In this document: positions 5,143-5,828 of the stretch, piece by piece
Layout: every line of letters starts with the position of its first letter
How positions within the stretch are numbered: position 1 is the stretch's first letter
Notes under the pieces: generated by a model
What the model was told of the DNA's origin: nothing
The model's database searches: none
Seen by the model: the letters and a program-made list of their open reading frames with translations, nothing else
From: Candidatus Melainabacteria bacterium
Lineage (GTDB): Bacteria > Actinomycetota > Actinomycetes > Mycobacteriales > Pseudonocardiaceae
Direction: 5' to 3'
NCBI GenBank assembly: GCA_903970565.1
Contig: CAJCJE010000892.1
Coordinates: 1-5,828 of the forward strand
Length of the DNA stretch: 5,828 nt
Made by a program: the position numbers and the translations under genes

Positions 5143-5828
5143 ATGCGGCCGTGGCCGGGGACGGCGTACCCGTTGGGCGCGACCTACGACGGAACGGGTA
5201 CGAACTTCGCCGTGTTCTCCGAACCGGCGACGCGGGTCGAACTGTGCCTTTTCGACGAGGCGGGCAAGGAGACCAGGGTCAACCTGCCCGAAACAGACGG
5301 CTTCGTCTGGCACGGCTACCTGCCCACCGTTGGGCCCGGGCAGCGCTACGGCTATCGGGTGCACGGACCCTACGATCCGTCTCGCGGCGAACGCTGCAAT
5401 CCGGCGAAGCTGCTGCTCGACCCGTACGCCAAGGCGGTCACCGGCGACCTGTCCTGGGACGAGTCCGTGTTCGGCTACCAGTTCGACGCGCCGGGCAGCC
5501 GCAACGACACCGACTCGGCCGGCCACGTCCCGGTCGGCGTGGTGATCAATCCGTTCTTCGACTGGGACAACGACCGGCAGCCGCGTATCCCATACCACGA
5601 AAGCGTGATCTACGAGACGCATGTCCGCGGCCTGACGATGGCCCATCCCCGGGTTCCCGAGGAGATGCGCGGCACCTACGCCGGCCTCGCCCACCCGGCC
5701 GTGATCGAACACCTCCAGCGGCTGGGCGTGACCGCCGTCGAGCTGATGCCGGTGCATCACTTCGTCAGCGAGCACAACCTCGTCGAGCGCGGCCTGTCCA
5801 ACTACTGGGGCTACAACACCCTCGCCTT
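5143..5828 (+). CDS. glgX: Glycogen debranching enzyme GlgX/TreX (GH13), 5' part, cut by the right edge
   Basis: Cytoplasmic isoamylase-type enzyme that hydrolyses alpha-1,6 branches of glycogen, mainly short stubs left by glycogen phosphorylase; in actinobacteria the same protein is called TreX when it feeds TreY/TreZ trehalose synthesis. The frame is open to the edge: 228 codons of a protein usually near 700 residues. MRPWPGTAYPLGATYDGTGT (1-20) with NFAVFSE is the standard start, and residues from about 10 to 100 form the CBM48 domain. HGPYDPSRGERCNPAKLLLD (74-93) is strongly conserved in GlgX, and the GH13 barrel begins at ESVIYETHVRGLT (153-165), with VELMPVHHF (199-207) and NYWGYNTLA (220-228). 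The catalytic Asp and Glu lie beyond the window, so activity cannot be judged. ATG 5143 has an excellent ribosome binding site. With 157 bp after malQ, it may be co-transcribed or have its own promoter. Confidence 0.95.
   Translation, partial: MRPWPGTAYPLGATYDGTGTNFAVFSEPATRVELCLFDEAGKETRVNLPETDGFVWHGYLPTVGPGQRYGYRVHGPYDPSRGERCNPAKLLLDPYAKAVTGDLSWDESVFGYQFDAPGSRNDTDSAGHVPVGVVINPFFDWDNDRQPRIPYHESVIYETHVRGLTMAHPRVPEEMRGTYAGLAHPAVIEHLQRLGVTAVELMPVHHFVSEHNLVERGLSNYWGYNTLA

Noticed and set aside
4802..5545. 247-codon plus-strand frame across the malQ end, the gap and glgX
   Set aside because: It overlaps two confident genes out of frame, and the glgX part is Arg/Thr/Ser/Pro-rich shadow sequence.
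5098..5775. 225-codon minus-strand frame opposite glgX
   Set aside because: Antisense shadow of a strongly conserved CBM48-GH13 gene; no domain or RBS recognised.

Overview
This is high-GC actinobacterial chromosomal DNA. Evidence: G/C-dominated third codon positions, GTG starts, an Rv1855c-type F420-dependent luciferase-like (LLM) oxidoreductase (F420 enzymes are widespread in Actinobacteria), and a gene with the leaderless-promoter architecture common in that phylum. The order Pseudonocardiales is a reasonable guess but is not proven by the sequence.

Layout, left to right. (1) Positions 2-121 are probably the last 39 codons of a rightward gene with an acidic, low-complexity C-terminus. (2) The 148-bp gap that follows holds a small hairpin, a perfect 32-bp palindrome (210-241), and a possible 40-codon leader ORF whose stop overlaps one candidate start of the next gene. 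(3) 270-1994 is a polytopic membrane protein with GT-C (ArnT/PMT-like) glycosyltransferase features and a charged C-terminal tail. A perfect 20-bp palindrome lies inside its 3' end. (4) A 31-bp convergent gap carries overlapping GC-rich inverted repeats. (5) 2026-2865, leftward, is an Rv1855c-family LLM oxidoreductase that appears to be read from a leaderless promoter. (6) A divergent intergenic region with inverted repeats separates it from (7) malQ (3012-4985), a GH77 4-alpha-glucanotransferase with all three catalytic acids present. (8) A less GC-rich 157-bp gap with alternative hairpins and paired ATCGAT palindromes leads to (9) glgX (5143 to the right edge), the N-terminal third or so of a GH13 glycogen-debranching enzyme.

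The functional core is malQ-glgX. GlgX removes alpha-1,6 branches from phosphorylase-trimmed glycogen, MalQ reshuffles the short maltodextrins released, and in actinobacteria these linear dextrins can feed TreY/TreZ trehalose synthesis. treY and treZ may lie beyond the right edge (inference). The membrane protein and the LLM oxidoreductase have no evident biochemical link to this pathway.

I see no mobile element, tRNA, rRNA or CRISPR array, and no gene-free stretch over 300 bases. No wholly new system is evident. The most interesting signals are non-coding: the 32-bp palindrome with its leader-ORF architecture, the intragenic 20-bp palindrome built with the gene's only TTG-Leu and only TCA-Ser codons, and the leaderless LLM promoter.
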